A stretch of 64,000 bases of DNA from Streptacidiphilus fuscans. GTDB taxonomy: Bacteria; Actinomycetota; Actinomycetes; Streptomycetales; Streptomycetaceae. Shown here in pieces: positions 14,834 to 22,689 of this stretch. The notes beneath the pieces were generated by a model that was not told the DNA's origin, did no database searches, and saw nothing but the letters and a program-made list of their open reading frames with translations. The stretch spans positions 62,001 through 126,000 of the forward strand of contig NZ_JADPRT010000018.1 of NCBI RefSeq assembly GCF_015690355.1, read 5' to 3'. A program made the translations under genes and the position numbers. How positions within the stretch are numbered: position 1 is the stretch's first letter; every line of letters begins with the position of its first letter.

Positions 14834-16222
14834 CTACTTGACGCCCTTCTTGGCGTAGACGATGCCCTCGGCCGTGAGCTCCTTGACCACGCGGAGGCCG
14901 TTCGCGCCGATGGTGGTGAATTTGGTGGTCCCGCCGTCGCCGACGTTGATGTCCTTGTTGGCGCGGAGCACGCCGTGCGCCACGAGGTCTCCGTCGACAC
15001 TGAGCCCGGACTTGGCGGCGAGCTCACCGGTGACGCGGAGGCCGTTGACTCCGATCGTGGTGAACTTTGTGGTGCCGCCGTCGCCGACGTTGATGTCTTT
15101 GTTGGCGTGGAGCTCACCGGTGACGCGGAGGCCGTTGACTCCGATGGTGGTGAACTTTGTGGTGCCGCCGTCGCCCACAGTGATGTCCTTGTCGGCGTGA
15201 AGCACGCCGTGCGCCACCAGGTCCCCGTCGACGCTGAGCCGTGACTCGGCGCTGAGCTCTCCCACGACGCGGAGGCCGGTGACGCTGACCGAGGAGAACT
15301 TCGTGCGCCCGGCCTCGCTGACGATGACGTTGTCGTTGGCGGTCAGCAGGCCGTTCACGATCAGCGAGGACTGGGCGGTGATGCCCTGGCTGACGGTCAG
15401 TGAGTCCAGCCTGGGGTCGGGCACGGTAAGGGTGAGGGTGGCGTACTGGTAGACCGCGGTGAAGCCGTTGGCGGCTGCCTGGGTCGCCGGAGTCCCGGAG
15501 AGCACCGTGGCCGCGACGATGAACGTGGTGTCGCGGACAATCCCGTTCGGCAGGCTGAAGGAGGCGGCGGAACCCTGGTGGACGGGGCTGGTGGATGTGC
15601 CGTCGTACAGCTGGAAATGGGTGCCGTTGCTCTCCCAGGTGAGGTGGATCGGGCTGCCGGCGCTGAAGCTCGTCAGCGGCGTGCTTGTCGCGGTCTGACT
15701 GCCGCGCGCCAGGAAGCTGTGCAGGTAGAAGGCCGGTTCGACGACCGTCATGGTCCGCCTGCTGTACTTCCGCGTGTAGCCGGAGCTGGCGGAAGCCTTC
15801 GAACGCTCCAGGATCCGGTAGGTGAGCGGGCCGCCGGAGGAGAGGAGATCACCGCTCAGACCGAAGTTCAGCGGGTAGTTGATCAGGTCTCGCTGCGGGT
15901 TCTGCAGCTGGAAGGTGATCAGGTAGTACGACCCCGTGGGTGCCCCGGGGAGGTTCAACTTCTGCCCGGTGTCCTTCCGGACCGAGAAGGTCCAGTCAGT
16001 GCTGCTGCTGACAGGCACCGGCGCCTTGGCGAAGTAGGCACGGTCGCGGGTGTCGTCCGCCGGGACGGCGATCTCGATGCGGGTGCAGTGAACGGCCTGG
16101 CTCCCGGGCAGCACGGCCAGGTTGATCGTGGCCGGGGTGGGGACGTCGGCCTCCGCCTGCAGCGGCGCGGGATTGGTGGACGCGCGGTACGTCAGCAGCG
16201 GGGCGGTCGAGGAAGACGGCAC
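14834..16222 (-). CDS. Unrecognised protein with C-terminal repetitive beta-helix-like region
   Basis: 462 residues from GTG 16222 (GGAAGG 8 nt upstream). No signal peptide or membrane helix is visible. The first 280 residues look like beta-sandwich domains (for example SPIHLTWESNGTHFQLYDG). The C-terminal 170 residues repeat NKDINVGDGGTTKFTTIG, NGLRVTGEL and LSVDGDLVAHGVL units, with three good copies and one degenerate one. Such short beta-strand repeats with regular Gly/Asp/Thr suggest a beta-solenoid, as in fibre or adhesin-like proteins. No phage genes are adjacent. I do not know the function. Confidence 0.75.
   Translation of the reverse strand: MPSSSTAPLLTYRASTNPAPLQAEADVPTPATINLAVLPGSQAVHCTRIEIAVPADDTRDRAYFAKAPVPVSSSTDWTFSVRKDTGQKLNLPGAPTGSYYLITFQLQNPQRDLINYPLNFGLSGDLLSSGGPLTYRILERSKASASSGYTRKYSRRTMTVVEPAFYLHSFLARGSQTATSTPLTSFSAGSPIHLTWESNGTHFQLYDGTSTSPVHQGSAASFSLPNGIVRDTTFIVAATVLSGTPATQAAANGFTAVYQYATLTLTVPDPRLDSLTVSQGITAQSSLIVNGLLTANDNVIVSEAGRTKFSSVSVTGLRVVGELSAESRLSVDGDLVAHGVLHADKDITVGDGGTTKFTTIGVNGLRVTGELHANKDINVGDGGTTKFTTIGVNGLRVTGELAAKSGLSVDGDLVAHGVLRANKDINVGDGGTTKFTTIGANGLRVVKELTAEGIVYAKKGVK
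14890..15330 (-). repeat. Coding tandem repeats in the beta-helix-like region
   Basis: Units of about 66 bp (encoding NKDI-VGDGGTTKFTTIG-NGLRV) alternate with an approximately 45-bp spacer (LSVDGDLVAHGVL). Copies around 14890-14965, 15040-15085, 15130-15200 and a diverged copy near 15270-15350 are nearly identical in places, which indicates recent internal duplication. Confidence 0.7.
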
Positions 16223-16637
16223 GATGGAGACCTTCCTGCAGGCGGTGAGGGAGGGGTGCCGGCTACTTGCAGGGCAGCGCTGAGCTGTGGTGGGGACGGG
16301 CGCAGGCATGGCCGGTGACGCCCCAAAGGCTTTGCTGGAAAGCGGCGGAGGTGAGGGATTGCTGCTGGTCAGCCGGTTCACCCAGGGTCGCGGCCGCCCC
16401 GCGAGCTGCGCAAGGCCACCAGCGCGGTCGGAGCTCACTTTCGGACACGGCTCCTGCTGAGTCGTCCGTGCAGTTCAGACGACATGTCGGTGCTCGTGTA
16501 CGAACCAGCCGGGTCGGTTCCTTCGGGGCGAGTCCAACTCGGCGATCTGCCCGAATGTGAGCGGTTCAGGAACCGTTCCGGAAGTTCATGGCGACAGGAC
16601 TGGTGGACAACCGCAGTCCGGGCTTCGGACGAGCCGG
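16223..16637. other. Intergenic region upstream of the repeat protein
   Basis: 415 bp between two minus-strand genes. It should hold the promoter of the repeat protein. A small inverted repeat CGGTTC-AG-GAACCG lies at 16562-16575, downstream of the VOC gene, and could be its weak terminator. No open frame here has a convincing start. Confidence 0.45.
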
Positions 16638-17021
16638 TCATTCCGAGTCGAAGCACAGACAGAACGGGTGCCCGGCGGGGTCGAGCATCACCCGCACGTT
16701 GTCCTGCGGCTGGAACTCCGCCACGACAGCTCCCAGGGCGACCGCCTCGGCGACGGCCGAGTCCAGGTCGCCGACCTGGAAGTCGAAGTGCATCATCGGG
16801 CGCTGTTCTTCGTCGACCGGTGGCCAGACCGGCGCCCGATAGCCATCCGCCTGCTGGAACACGAAAAACGGTCCATTAGGTGAGGCGGCGACGATGGCAG
16901 TCCCAGGTTCCTCGTGTCCGACGTGCCACCCCAGAAGCTCGGCGTAGAACGTGGCCAGACCACTGGGGTCCGGCGCCTCGATCGTCGTTCCCCACCACAT
17001 GCCACCCGTTCGAGATCTCAT
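16638..17021 (-). CDS. VOC-family (glyoxalase/bleomycin-resistance-like) protein
   Basis: 127 residues from ATG 17021; ATG 17039 in the same frame is possible. Two beta-alpha-beta-beta-beta modules: TTIEAPDPSGLATFYAELLGWHV in the first, and FQVGDLDSAVAEAVALGAVV with VMLDPAGHPFCLCF in the second. The His in MHFDFQV and the C-terminal DPAGHPFCL pattern are typical. The superfamily includes metal-dependent dioxygenases, resistance proteins and glyoxalases; the substrate cannot be told. This subtype with GHPFCLCF is widespread in actinomycetes without a known role. Confidence 0.85.
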   Translation of the reverse strand: MRSRTGGMWWGTTIEAPDPSGLATFYAELLGWHVGHEEPGTAIVAASPNGPFFVFQQADGYRAPVWPPVDEEQRPMMHFDFQVGDLDSAVAEAVALGAVVAEFQPQDNVRVMLDPAGHPFCLCFDSE

Positions 17022-17090
17022 TCCCGTAGCCTGCCCCATGATTGCGAGCTTGTCGTGCTCCTGGAGGCGCTCAGCCAAGGCTGCGCTGGA

Positions 17091-17225
17091 TCAGACGGCG
17101 ACCTGCTCCCCTTCTACCAGGGCACCGTTCTCGAACCTGGCACCGGCGCGGACCAAGGCGACCAGGTGGGCACCGGTGATCGCGCGCCATCGGTCCTGGG
17201 CGGATTCGACCAGCTTGAACACCAT
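17091..17225 (-). pseudogene. Remnant of IS256-type transposase (C-terminus)
   Basis: 44 codons resembling the very end of IS256/mutator-type transposases: VFKLVESAQDRWRAITGAH then LVALVRAGARFENGALVEG. An in-frame stop lies three codons before the Met, and the rest of the transposase and both inverted ends are not visible. This is a decayed insertion scar beside a tiny membrane-protein gene. Assignment rests on recalled family sequence. Confidence 0.6.
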
Positions 17226-17260
17226 CGCACCTTACAGCCGCACTCATTCGGTGAATTCGC

Positions 17261-17353
17261 TCAGCGCCGACGACGGGACCGGGAGCGAGAGGCGCTCATC
17301 GAGAGCGCGCCGATCCCGAGCACCACCCACATCAACGCCCATGATCCGGCCAT
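17261..17353 (-). CDS. 30-residue single-pass membrane microprotein
   Basis: The frame encodes MAGSWALMWVVLGIGALSMS followed by a Ser/Arg tail ending RSRRRR. One hydrophobic helix (about residues 4-20) is capped by a strongly basic tail, which predicts a cytosolic C-terminus. AGAGAGGAGGT lies right before the ATG with ideal spacing, one of the best ribosome binding sites in the window. It is too short for normal gene callers. It stands alone downstream of an unrelated hypothetical gene. The function is unknown; such proteins often modulate membrane complexes. Confidence 0.65.
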   Translation of the reverse strand: MAGSWALMWVVLGIGALSMSASRSRSRRRR

Positions 17354-17466
17354 GGTGACCTCCTCTCTCTGATCCTGCAGGGTCACCCTGCCGCGACCGA
17401 ACAGGCCAGGTGGTGCGCTTGAGCAAGATCTGAGACTGCGGTCCGGCAGCTCTTGGAATCGATCAT

Positions 17467-18072
17467 CTAGGCATCCATCTGAGACAGCGACTCGTACAGA
17501 GCGGCTCGAAGGCGAGCGGAGGTGTCGACGCTCGTGCCGAGTGTCGCGCCCTTGAGATCCCCAGCGAACGCCCCGATGCGATCCAAATCCCTGAGCTGCC
17601 TGGACAATTCGCCGGCCAGCACGCCGTCCGGGTCGTCGGCGTGAGTGTCGTCCTGGTTGAGTAGTTGATCGACTGCCTCAACAGCTCTGCCACTCACCCA
17701 TATCGCGAAGTTCGCGCATCCGTGCATGTAGGTCTCCGCAGCGTAGAGGACCGCTGCGGCTGCGGAGTCGTCTGCGTCATCAGGTCCATCCTGGCCGTCG
17801 TTGTGACAGTAGTCGCTCAGATAGAACGAGCCGAGCGCCTGCTTGATCTCCACGAAGGCCGTCGAGTCGCCGAAGGCCGCCTCCCAGACGGCGTTCAACA
17901 GGGGTCGAAGACTCAGGGTGAAGTCCCGCTGATCCTCGTTGGGCAGTGATTCATGCATCCGTATGAGTCGTTCGGCAACACCAGCCGCGAACACCACCAG
18001 CTCGCCGTCCGAGGCTGCCATCAGACGAGCCGACACCTGGGTGTCCAGCTCTTGCCACCTTGCCTGCGACAC
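17467..18072 (-). CDS. Hypothetical helical protein, function unknown
   Basis: 201 residues from GTG 18072, chosen because GGAGAGG lies 7 nt upstream; the frame extends further upstream but that part has a non-coding look. Predicted largely helical, acidic (a DDADDSAAAAV block) with cysteines and histidines at YCHND and YMHGCANF. The pattern (ELVVFAAGVAERLI, LRPLLNAVWEAAFG) loosely resembles small immunity or DUF416-like proteins, but I cannot name the family. GC bias is slightly lower than in its neighbours, and the gene lies next to an IS remnant, so transfer is possible. Confidence 0.65.
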   Translation of the reverse strand: MSQARWQELDTQVSARLMAASDGELVVFAAGVAERLIRMHESLPNEDQRDFTLSLRPLLNAVWEAAFGDSTAFVEIKQALGSFYLSDYCHNDGQDGPDDADDSAAAAVLYAAETYMHGCANFAIWVSGRAVEAVDQLLNQDDTHADDPDGVLAGELSRQLRDLDRIGAFAGDLKGATLGTSVDTSARLRAALYESLSQMDA

Positions 18073-18340
18073 GACTCGGCCTCTCCGCTGTTCGACATCG
18101 ACTACCGGGTGCCGCCGACAGTACCGAGCAGGACTGGCATCGGCGTCTGCGGTGCCACACTCCCGCTGGACGAATTGGGTGGGTACGGGCGGAGGGATGA
18201 GCGGGGCCGGTCTGAGCCCCGTCTGCAGGTGGGTAGCGTGCTTCGGCGAGTGCAAACCGACGCCATAGCCGGTCATTGAGCGCGACCGATATGATTTCGA
18301 CGTCGCAGCCGGATGTACTCTTCCGAACACTGGAGGTTCG

Positions 18341-18634
18341 GTAGCCAAGGGCTACTGGGTCAGCGCCTATCGCACCATTTTGGACCCTCAGAAGCTGGCT
18401 GCCTACAATCAGTTGGCCGGTCCGGCTGTCCAGGCCGGGGGCGGGCGGCTCCTCTCGCGTGACGGGCAGGTGGTCGCACGCGAGGCCGGAATCGCCGAGC
18501 GCACTATCGTGATTGAGTTCGACAGTTTCGAACGCGCCCTTGCGACATACGAGAGTGATGCCTACCAGGAAGCGTTGGCCGCTCTCTCCGACGGTGTCGA
18601 GCGCGACTTCCGCATCATCGAAGGCATCGACTGA
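18341..18634 (+). CDS. DUF1330-family protein; apparent non-standard GTA start
   Basis: The 97-residue frame reads AKGYWVSAYRTILDPQKLAAY onwards, matching the length and the KGYW opening of DUF1330 (a dimeric alpha-beta barrel family, about 95-97 residues). TGGAGG sits 5 nt before the codon GTA at the position where family members have Met. No ATG or GTG occurs in frame upstream for at least 20 codons, and the next usual start is TTG 18380, which would remove the first strand. A single G-to-A change from GTG would explain this. It may be a start-lost gene, use a weak start, or reflect a sequence error. Confidence 0.7.
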   Translation, partial: VAKGYWVSAYRTILDPQKLAAYNQLAGPAVQAGGGRLLSRDGQVVAREAGIAERTIVIEFDSFERALATYESDAYQEALAALSDGVERDFRIIEGID

Positions 18635-18724
18635 CTGGGGTTGAGTCGGGACCTGCCGAGAGGCTCGGCGAAACCATCACGGCTCGCTCATGTGGCAGCA
18701 GCACCTGGGCCGCCACCGGGCGCG

Positions 18725-19120
18725 TCACGCCGAAGCGCCCTCAAGCCCCTCGCGCACACGGTACTTCGGCGCCCAGCTCCTGAGCTGCTCCGCGAGGTCA
18801 GCGCGCTCGCCCTGAGGTACCGCTGACACGGGGACGACGACGAGCCCGTTGGGATCACGCTGGATGACCCAGGCGAGATGCCGCTCATTGACCACGCGGA
18901 TTCCCGACCACGGGATCTCCTGCGTTCCCTGCGTGTTGGTGACGCGCAGGCCCTGTGCCGAGAGCTCGACGGTCGTGGGCCCGGCGAGGTACTCGAAGAT
19001 GCCGACCGCGCCCTTGTCCACCAGCTTCCGCATGAGTCCCTGGAACAGTCCCTTCGCGGCCGGAGCCAGCATTTCCTGCAACTCCGGGATCGTCAGATCG
19101 AAGCTGTACCTGTACCCCAC
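18725..19120 (-). CDS. YcxB-like small protein
   Basis: 131 residues from GTG 19120 with GGGAGG 8 nt upstream. The C-terminal half (VELSAQGLRVTNTQGTQEIPWSGIRVVNERHLAWVIQRDPNGLVVVPVSAV) has the strand pattern and the WSGI...IP/VPVSA signature of the YcxB-like C-terminal domain. The N-terminus, normally carrying two membrane helices, is here short and amphipathic (LFQGLMRKLVDKGAVGIFEYL), so it is probably soluble or peripheral. The function of the family is unknown. Confidence 0.7.
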   Translation of the reverse strand: MGYRYSFDLTIPELQEMLAPAAKGLFQGLMRKLVDKGAVGIFEYLAGPTTVELSAQGLRVTNTQGTQEIPWSGIRVVNERHLAWVIQRDPNGLVVVPVSAVPQGERADLAEQLRSWAPKYRVREGLEGASA

Positions 19121-19261
19121 GCCAAGGCCTCCCTTTCCGCGCGAACGCCTACGGTTCCGCGGGTGACGGGAGATTACCAGGGAGCCGGACTCGCAGGCCC
19201 AGCCTGCCGACCGGCCTTCGAGCGCGCGGCCTGGTTCACACGAGTACGAGCGGACGCTGCG

Positions 19262-20149
19262 TCAGCTGAGCTGCGGCATGACCTCGGACGCGATCCACTC
19301 CATGGCCCGCTCGACATCTGCAGCCGCGACGGGAAGCCACAGCGTGCAGACGTCGAGCCCCGCCTCCGCGAGTTGCCGCAAAGCCTCGGCGACTGTCGCC
19401 GCACTAGGCGCAGCGCCGCCGAGTGGCTGGCCTGGAGGCGGGACGACCGCAGGGATCCCCGGTGGCGTGAGGAACGCGGCCGAAGCGAGTGTCAGGCGTT
19501 CGGCGTTCTGCTCCGTTTGGGCGAGTGCGCGGAGACGGCGCTTCACGTCGCGAACCTCCGCCGCGTCGGCGCCGGTGCCGTACCAGCCGTCGCCGAACCG
19601 CAGGGCACGGCGCAGCGCGGCGTCGCTGTGGCCGCCGACCCATACCGGCGGGCCACCGCGCGTCACCGGTGTGACTCCCAGATGGGCTGCGCGGAACTGC
19701 GTGAACGGCCCCTCGAAGTCCGCGGGACGGTCCGTCCACAGGGCCTTGGCGGCGGCGAGATGGTCGTCCGTGCGTGGGCCTCGTTCGCGGGACGGCACGC
19801 CGACGGCTTCGAACTCGTCGGGGTTCCAGCCGGTGCCGACGCCCAGGATCAGGCGGCCGCCGGAAACGACGTCCAGCGTGGCGGCCTGGTTGGCCAGCAC
19901 CAGCGCCGGATAGTACGGCGCGACGAGCACGGACGTCAGCAGCCGCAGGCGGGTCGTCACACCGGCGACGGCCGAGAGCAGGACGAGCGGGTCGCTGTCG
20001 AGGCCGAACCCGCTGTCCAGGAGGCGGTTGCCGACCGCCACGTGGTCGAACCCCAGGTGCTCGGCATGTAGGGCGGCGCGGAGCACGGCCGTGCCGTCCT
20101 CGACCGGCCAGCGTGGCTGGAGCGAGACACCGAGGCGCAGCTGGGGCAT
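19262..20149 (-). CDS. LLM-class F420-dependent oxidoreductase
   Basis: 295 residues with the luciferase-like TIM barrel: HAEHLGFDHVAVGNRLLDSG near the N-terminus, the signature TLDVVSGGRLILGVGTGW around residues 90-107, and PPVWVGGHSDAALRRALRFGDGWYG. The GVGTGW segment with an NPDEFEAVGV continuation is typical of F420-dependent members, as expected in actinobacteria. It would carry out hydride transfer on an unknown small molecule in the cytosol. No neighbouring gene indicates a pathway. Confidence 0.88.
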   Translation of the reverse strand: MPQLRLGVSLQPRWPVEDGTAVLRAALHAEHLGFDHVAVGNRLLDSGFGLDSDPLVLLSAVAGVTTRLRLLTSVLVAPYYPALVLANQAATLDVVSGGRLILGVGTGWNPDEFEAVGVPSRERGPRTDDHLAAAKALWTDRPADFEGPFTQFRAAHLGVTPVTRGGPPVWVGGHSDAALRRALRFGDGWYGTGADAAEVRDVKRRLRALAQTEQNAERLTLASAAFLTPPGIPAVVPPPGQPLGGAAPSAATVAEALRQLAEAGLDVCTLWLPVAAADVERAMEWIASEVMPQLS

Positions 20150-20284
20150 GAGAGCGGGCCTTTCAGTGGCGGTCCGGCGGCGTCAGAACGATTGCCGGAC
20201 CGCACTGACAGGACACTCAACACCGTCACCTCGTCGGTTCATCCCCAGATGTCGACCACGGTGAGGCAGCGGGTCCCGCCTGCT

Positions 20285-20386
20285 TCAGCGCCCGAAGAGT
20301 GTGCCGCCCGTGACACCGAGGACTGTCGGCAGGAAGAGCAGGGCTGCGGAGATGAAGACGAGCGCAATCGGGGTTCCGGTCGGCAT
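20285..20386 (-). CDS. 33-residue single-pass membrane microprotein
   Basis: The frame encodes MPTGTPIALVFISAALLFLP followed by TVLGVTGGTLFGR. A single hydrophobic helix covers residues about 6-25. TCAGGAGCCC lies 7 nt before the ATG. It is upstream of the LLM oxidoreductase on the same strand (135 bp gap), but no partner is evident. This is the second such microprotein within 3.2 kb; the two sequences are not alike. Unknown function. Confidence 0.6.
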   Translation of the reverse strand: MPTGTPIALVFISAALLFLPTVLGVTGGTLFGR

Positions 20387-20504
20387 CAAGGGCTCCTGAC
20401 GGTGAGTGAGTGAGGCTCTTGTGGCCAGTCCAGCAGCGGTCGGCGGGCGCCACGACCTGGTGTAGGCCGTTCGGCGGCGTTCGCGGTACTCGGCGGCCGT
20501 TCTC

Positions 20505-20852
20505 TTACATGGCGTCAGGTGGTGGCTGAAGGTACATCAGTGAGGTGGTCGGCAGTCGGACGCGGCCGGTGACCAGGTGACACTCGCGGCTGTCGAGCGA
20601 CGCGCTGCACCAGCCCGGCGAGTCGGAGGAGGACCTCCACCGTACGGCGTCGATGCCCGTGGTGGCGGCGTGCTCGTGCGGTAACGAGAGTGCGAGTCGG
20701 CCGGATCCGTCGGGCTCGGGCTCGATGCGGTGGGGGATCCCGGCGGTGGCGAGAGCCGCGATGAGGTCGACGGTCGCGGGTGGGCAACCCTGTTCGACTG
20801 CGGCGTGGATGAGTTGGGCCGGGGTGGGATGGTCAGGCGTGATGTCGGTCAT
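20505..20852 (-). CDS. Hypothetical protein
   Basis: 115 residues from ATG 20852. The sequence opens with a helix (TPAQLIHAAVEQGCPPATVDLIAALATAGIPHRIE) followed by short strands containing HEHAATTGIDAVRWRSSSDSPGW and ending LMYLQPPPDAM. No family is recognised. The codon bias fits a real gene but no strong ribosome binding site is seen. Isolated between two other minus-strand genes. Confidence 0.5.
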   Translation of the reverse strand: MTDITPDHPTPAQLIHAAVEQGCPPATVDLIAALATAGIPHRIEPEPDGSGRLALSLPHEHAATTGIDAVRWRSSSDSPGWCSASLDSRECHLVTGRVRLPTTSLMYLQPPPDAM

Positions 20853-20965
20853 GGTCGGCCGGGGGAGTTGGGACGGGGGTGGTCGCTGGGCCACCCCCGT
20901 CGTGCTTCAGATGCGGACTAGTGCGCGATCAGTGCTCGGCTCGGCCCGTCGTTAGCGATCAGGCG

Positions 20966-22138
20966 TCAGTGCAGGATCGCGTGGGAGATGGCGCAGCTGT
21001 TGGTGTCGTTGGACCAGCTGGACTGCTCCGCGTAGGTGCCGAAGCTGCCGAAGGAGATGTTGGCGGCGCCACCGGCGGTGCCGGGGCTGAGCCAGGCGCA
21101 CTCGTCGGAGTCCTCCTGGCCCTGGTACGAGCTGCCGGTGTTGTTGGTCCAGCCGCCCGCCGGGTTCATGTCGGACATCATCTCGTGCCACTCGTGGCCG
21201 AGGGTCATGGTGTACCCGTCAAGCGTTCCGGGGGAGTTGACGAAGCCGACGCCGCAGCTCGCGCCCAGGTCCATGTTGTACGGCTGGTTGGAGAACGCGA
21301 TGTCGCCGTAGGACGAGGAGACCGGGCCGCCGGTCAGGGTGGAGTCGCCGTTGTAGTCGTGCCAGGCGCAGTACCCGGTCGTCGGGTTCTGGTAGCCGTC
21401 CGGGTCGGTGCCGTGCGGCGACAGGATGACGTAGTAGGCGTTCCGGTTGGACGCGGCGGTGGTGTTGCCGAAGTGGGCGGCTGCGGCGACGGCCTCCACA
21501 CCCAGCTGGTGGCCGGTGGCGTTGGTCGGCTCGGCCTTGGAGTTGTCGTACCAGACGCCGGACAGCACGCCGCCGGTCTGGTAGGGGATGAACGCGGCGT
21601 TGCTCGGGCAACTGGTCGCGCCGACCGCCACGTTCGGGCCGTCGCAGTACTGGGTCAGGTCGGCGGACCAGGTCTCGCTGTTGGTGCCGATGCCCTTGAA
21701 CATCTGCTGCGCGGCGGACGCGGCGTGGTCGGGGTCCTTGGTGAACGTCGCGTTGCCGTTCGAGTCGGTGCCCTTGGTGCCCCACTGGGTACCGTAGAAG
21801 ACCAGGTAGACCTTGGCGTGGCCGCTGTTGACGCCGATGCCGTCGATGCCGCCGCCGTAGGAGAGCGTCTCCGGCCCGGTGGTGGCGAGGGCGGCGTTGT
21901 GGGACTTCGCCCACGTCTGCATCTTGGCGTTCTGGGCGCGGGTGGGGATGGCCCCGTGCCGGTAGGCGTGCTGGTACTGGGGGCTGTAGGGGTTCGTCTG
22001 CGGCGACGCGTGCGATCCGGCGGCGGCCATCGCGGCCGGGGCCTGCGCCATGGCGAGGGCGGCGCTGGTGATCAGGGTCAGCGAGGCGAGTCCGGTCAGG
22101 ATCTTGTGGCTCGTGCCGCGCTGGCGGGGGTGACCCAT
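20966..22138 (-). CDS. Secreted protein with HEWHE motif, possible metal-dependent hydrolase
   Basis: 390 residues from ATG 22138 (GAGAGG upstream). A Sec signal peptide runs to about residue 40 (AMAAAGS). The mature part is rich in Tyr, Trp, Asn and Gly and carries several Cys that could form disulfides (YCDGPNVAVGATSC, YCAWHDY, CAWLSPG, SCAISHA). The motif LGHEWHEMMSDMNPAGGW resembles the HExxxE...D strings of secreted proteins with a buried zinc-protease-like site (similar position to HEYAE..TDP in exordium-like proteins) but is not a canonical HExxH. No activity can be assigned. Followed downstream by an unrelated gene; probably monocistronic. Confidence 0.8.
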   Translation of the reverse strand: MGHPRQRGTSHKILTGLASLTLITSAALAMAQAPAAMAAAGSHASPQTNPYSPQYQHAYRHGAIPTRAQNAKMQTWAKSHNAALATTGPETLSYGGGIDGIGVNSGHAKVYLVFYGTQWGTKGTDSNGNATFTKDPDHAASAAQQMFKGIGTNSETWSADLTQYCDGPNVAVGATSCPSNAAFIPYQTGGVLSGVWYDNSKAEPTNATGHQLGVEAVAAAAHFGNTTAASNRNAYYVILSPHGTDPDGYQNPTTGYCAWHDYNGDSTLTGGPVSSSYGDIAFSNQPYNMDLGASCGVGFVNSPGTLDGYTMTLGHEWHEMMSDMNPAGGWTNNTGSSYQGQEDSDECAWLSPGTAGGAANISFGSFGTYAEQSSWSNDTNSCAISHAILH

Positions 22139-22356
22139 GAAGGTTGATCCTCTCTGCCACGCAGTCTCCGGGTGGAGACGGCGCTGTGTGGGGAACGGCC
22201 CGCGCGACGGGGGTTGCCGACGACGAGCCGCCAACTGGCGGGTTGAGAAGCGCGCTTGGGGGATACGGGTGGAGCGTTCGAGTGGTGCACCACTGGCCGG
22301 GGTGTAGCGAAGCAGCTCTGTCCGTGCCGGGTCAATGAATTGCGAAGTCAGCGCTT

Positions 22357-22366
22357 CCGTTAACGG
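22357..22366. promoter_or_regulatory. Small palindrome in the region upstream of the secreted HEWHE protein
   Basis: CCGTTAACGG is a perfect 10-bp palindrome in an AT-richer stretch (CCGTTAACGGTTAAGAG), about 220 bp upstream of the start of the secreted protein. It could be part of its promoter region or a relic linked to the decayed genes that follow on the plus strand. Confidence 0.25.
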
Positions 22367-22545
22367 TTAAGAGAGTTGCCTTGAACGTCAGAAGGCCGTC
22401 CGGTGCCTGTTCTCGCTGCCGCGAGCGCCTGATCCGTCGACCTCTGGCCCGGGGTTCGACGCGGGCAGATGAGGGGGGCGTCTGCTGGAGGGACGGGATG
22501 TCCGCCCGACGGCCGGGTGCGCCGGGCCGGGTCGGCCGGGCCGGG

Positions 22546-22651
22546 TCGGTGGTTCGTCGTCCACGAACTCCTCGACCACCCGAACGTCAAGAACTACGAC
22601 GGCTCGTGGACCGAGTGGGGCGCGACGGTCGGCGTGCCGATCGGGAAGTAG
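22546..22651 (+). pseudogene. Remnant of SseA-type sulfurtransferase (C-terminus)
   Basis: The frame encodes WFVVHELLDHPNVKNYDGSW then TEWGATVGVPIGK and a stop. This is the conserved end of thiosulfate/3-mercaptopyruvate sulfurtransferases (typically TWFVLHELLGHxNVKNYDGSWTEYGSxVGVPI). The upstream codons are unrelated GC-rich sequence and the catalytic-cysteine part is absent. Therefore a truncated pseudogene. Confidence 0.75.
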
Positions 22652-22689
22652 CGGGGCACGGCGCTGACCGGGCCGGTCCCGGCCCGTTG

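Noticed and set aside
17377..17391. Palindrome GCAGGGT-C-ACCCTGC upstream of the 30-codon gene
   Set aside because: Short, could be the terminator of the gene before it or an operator; nothing decides between them.
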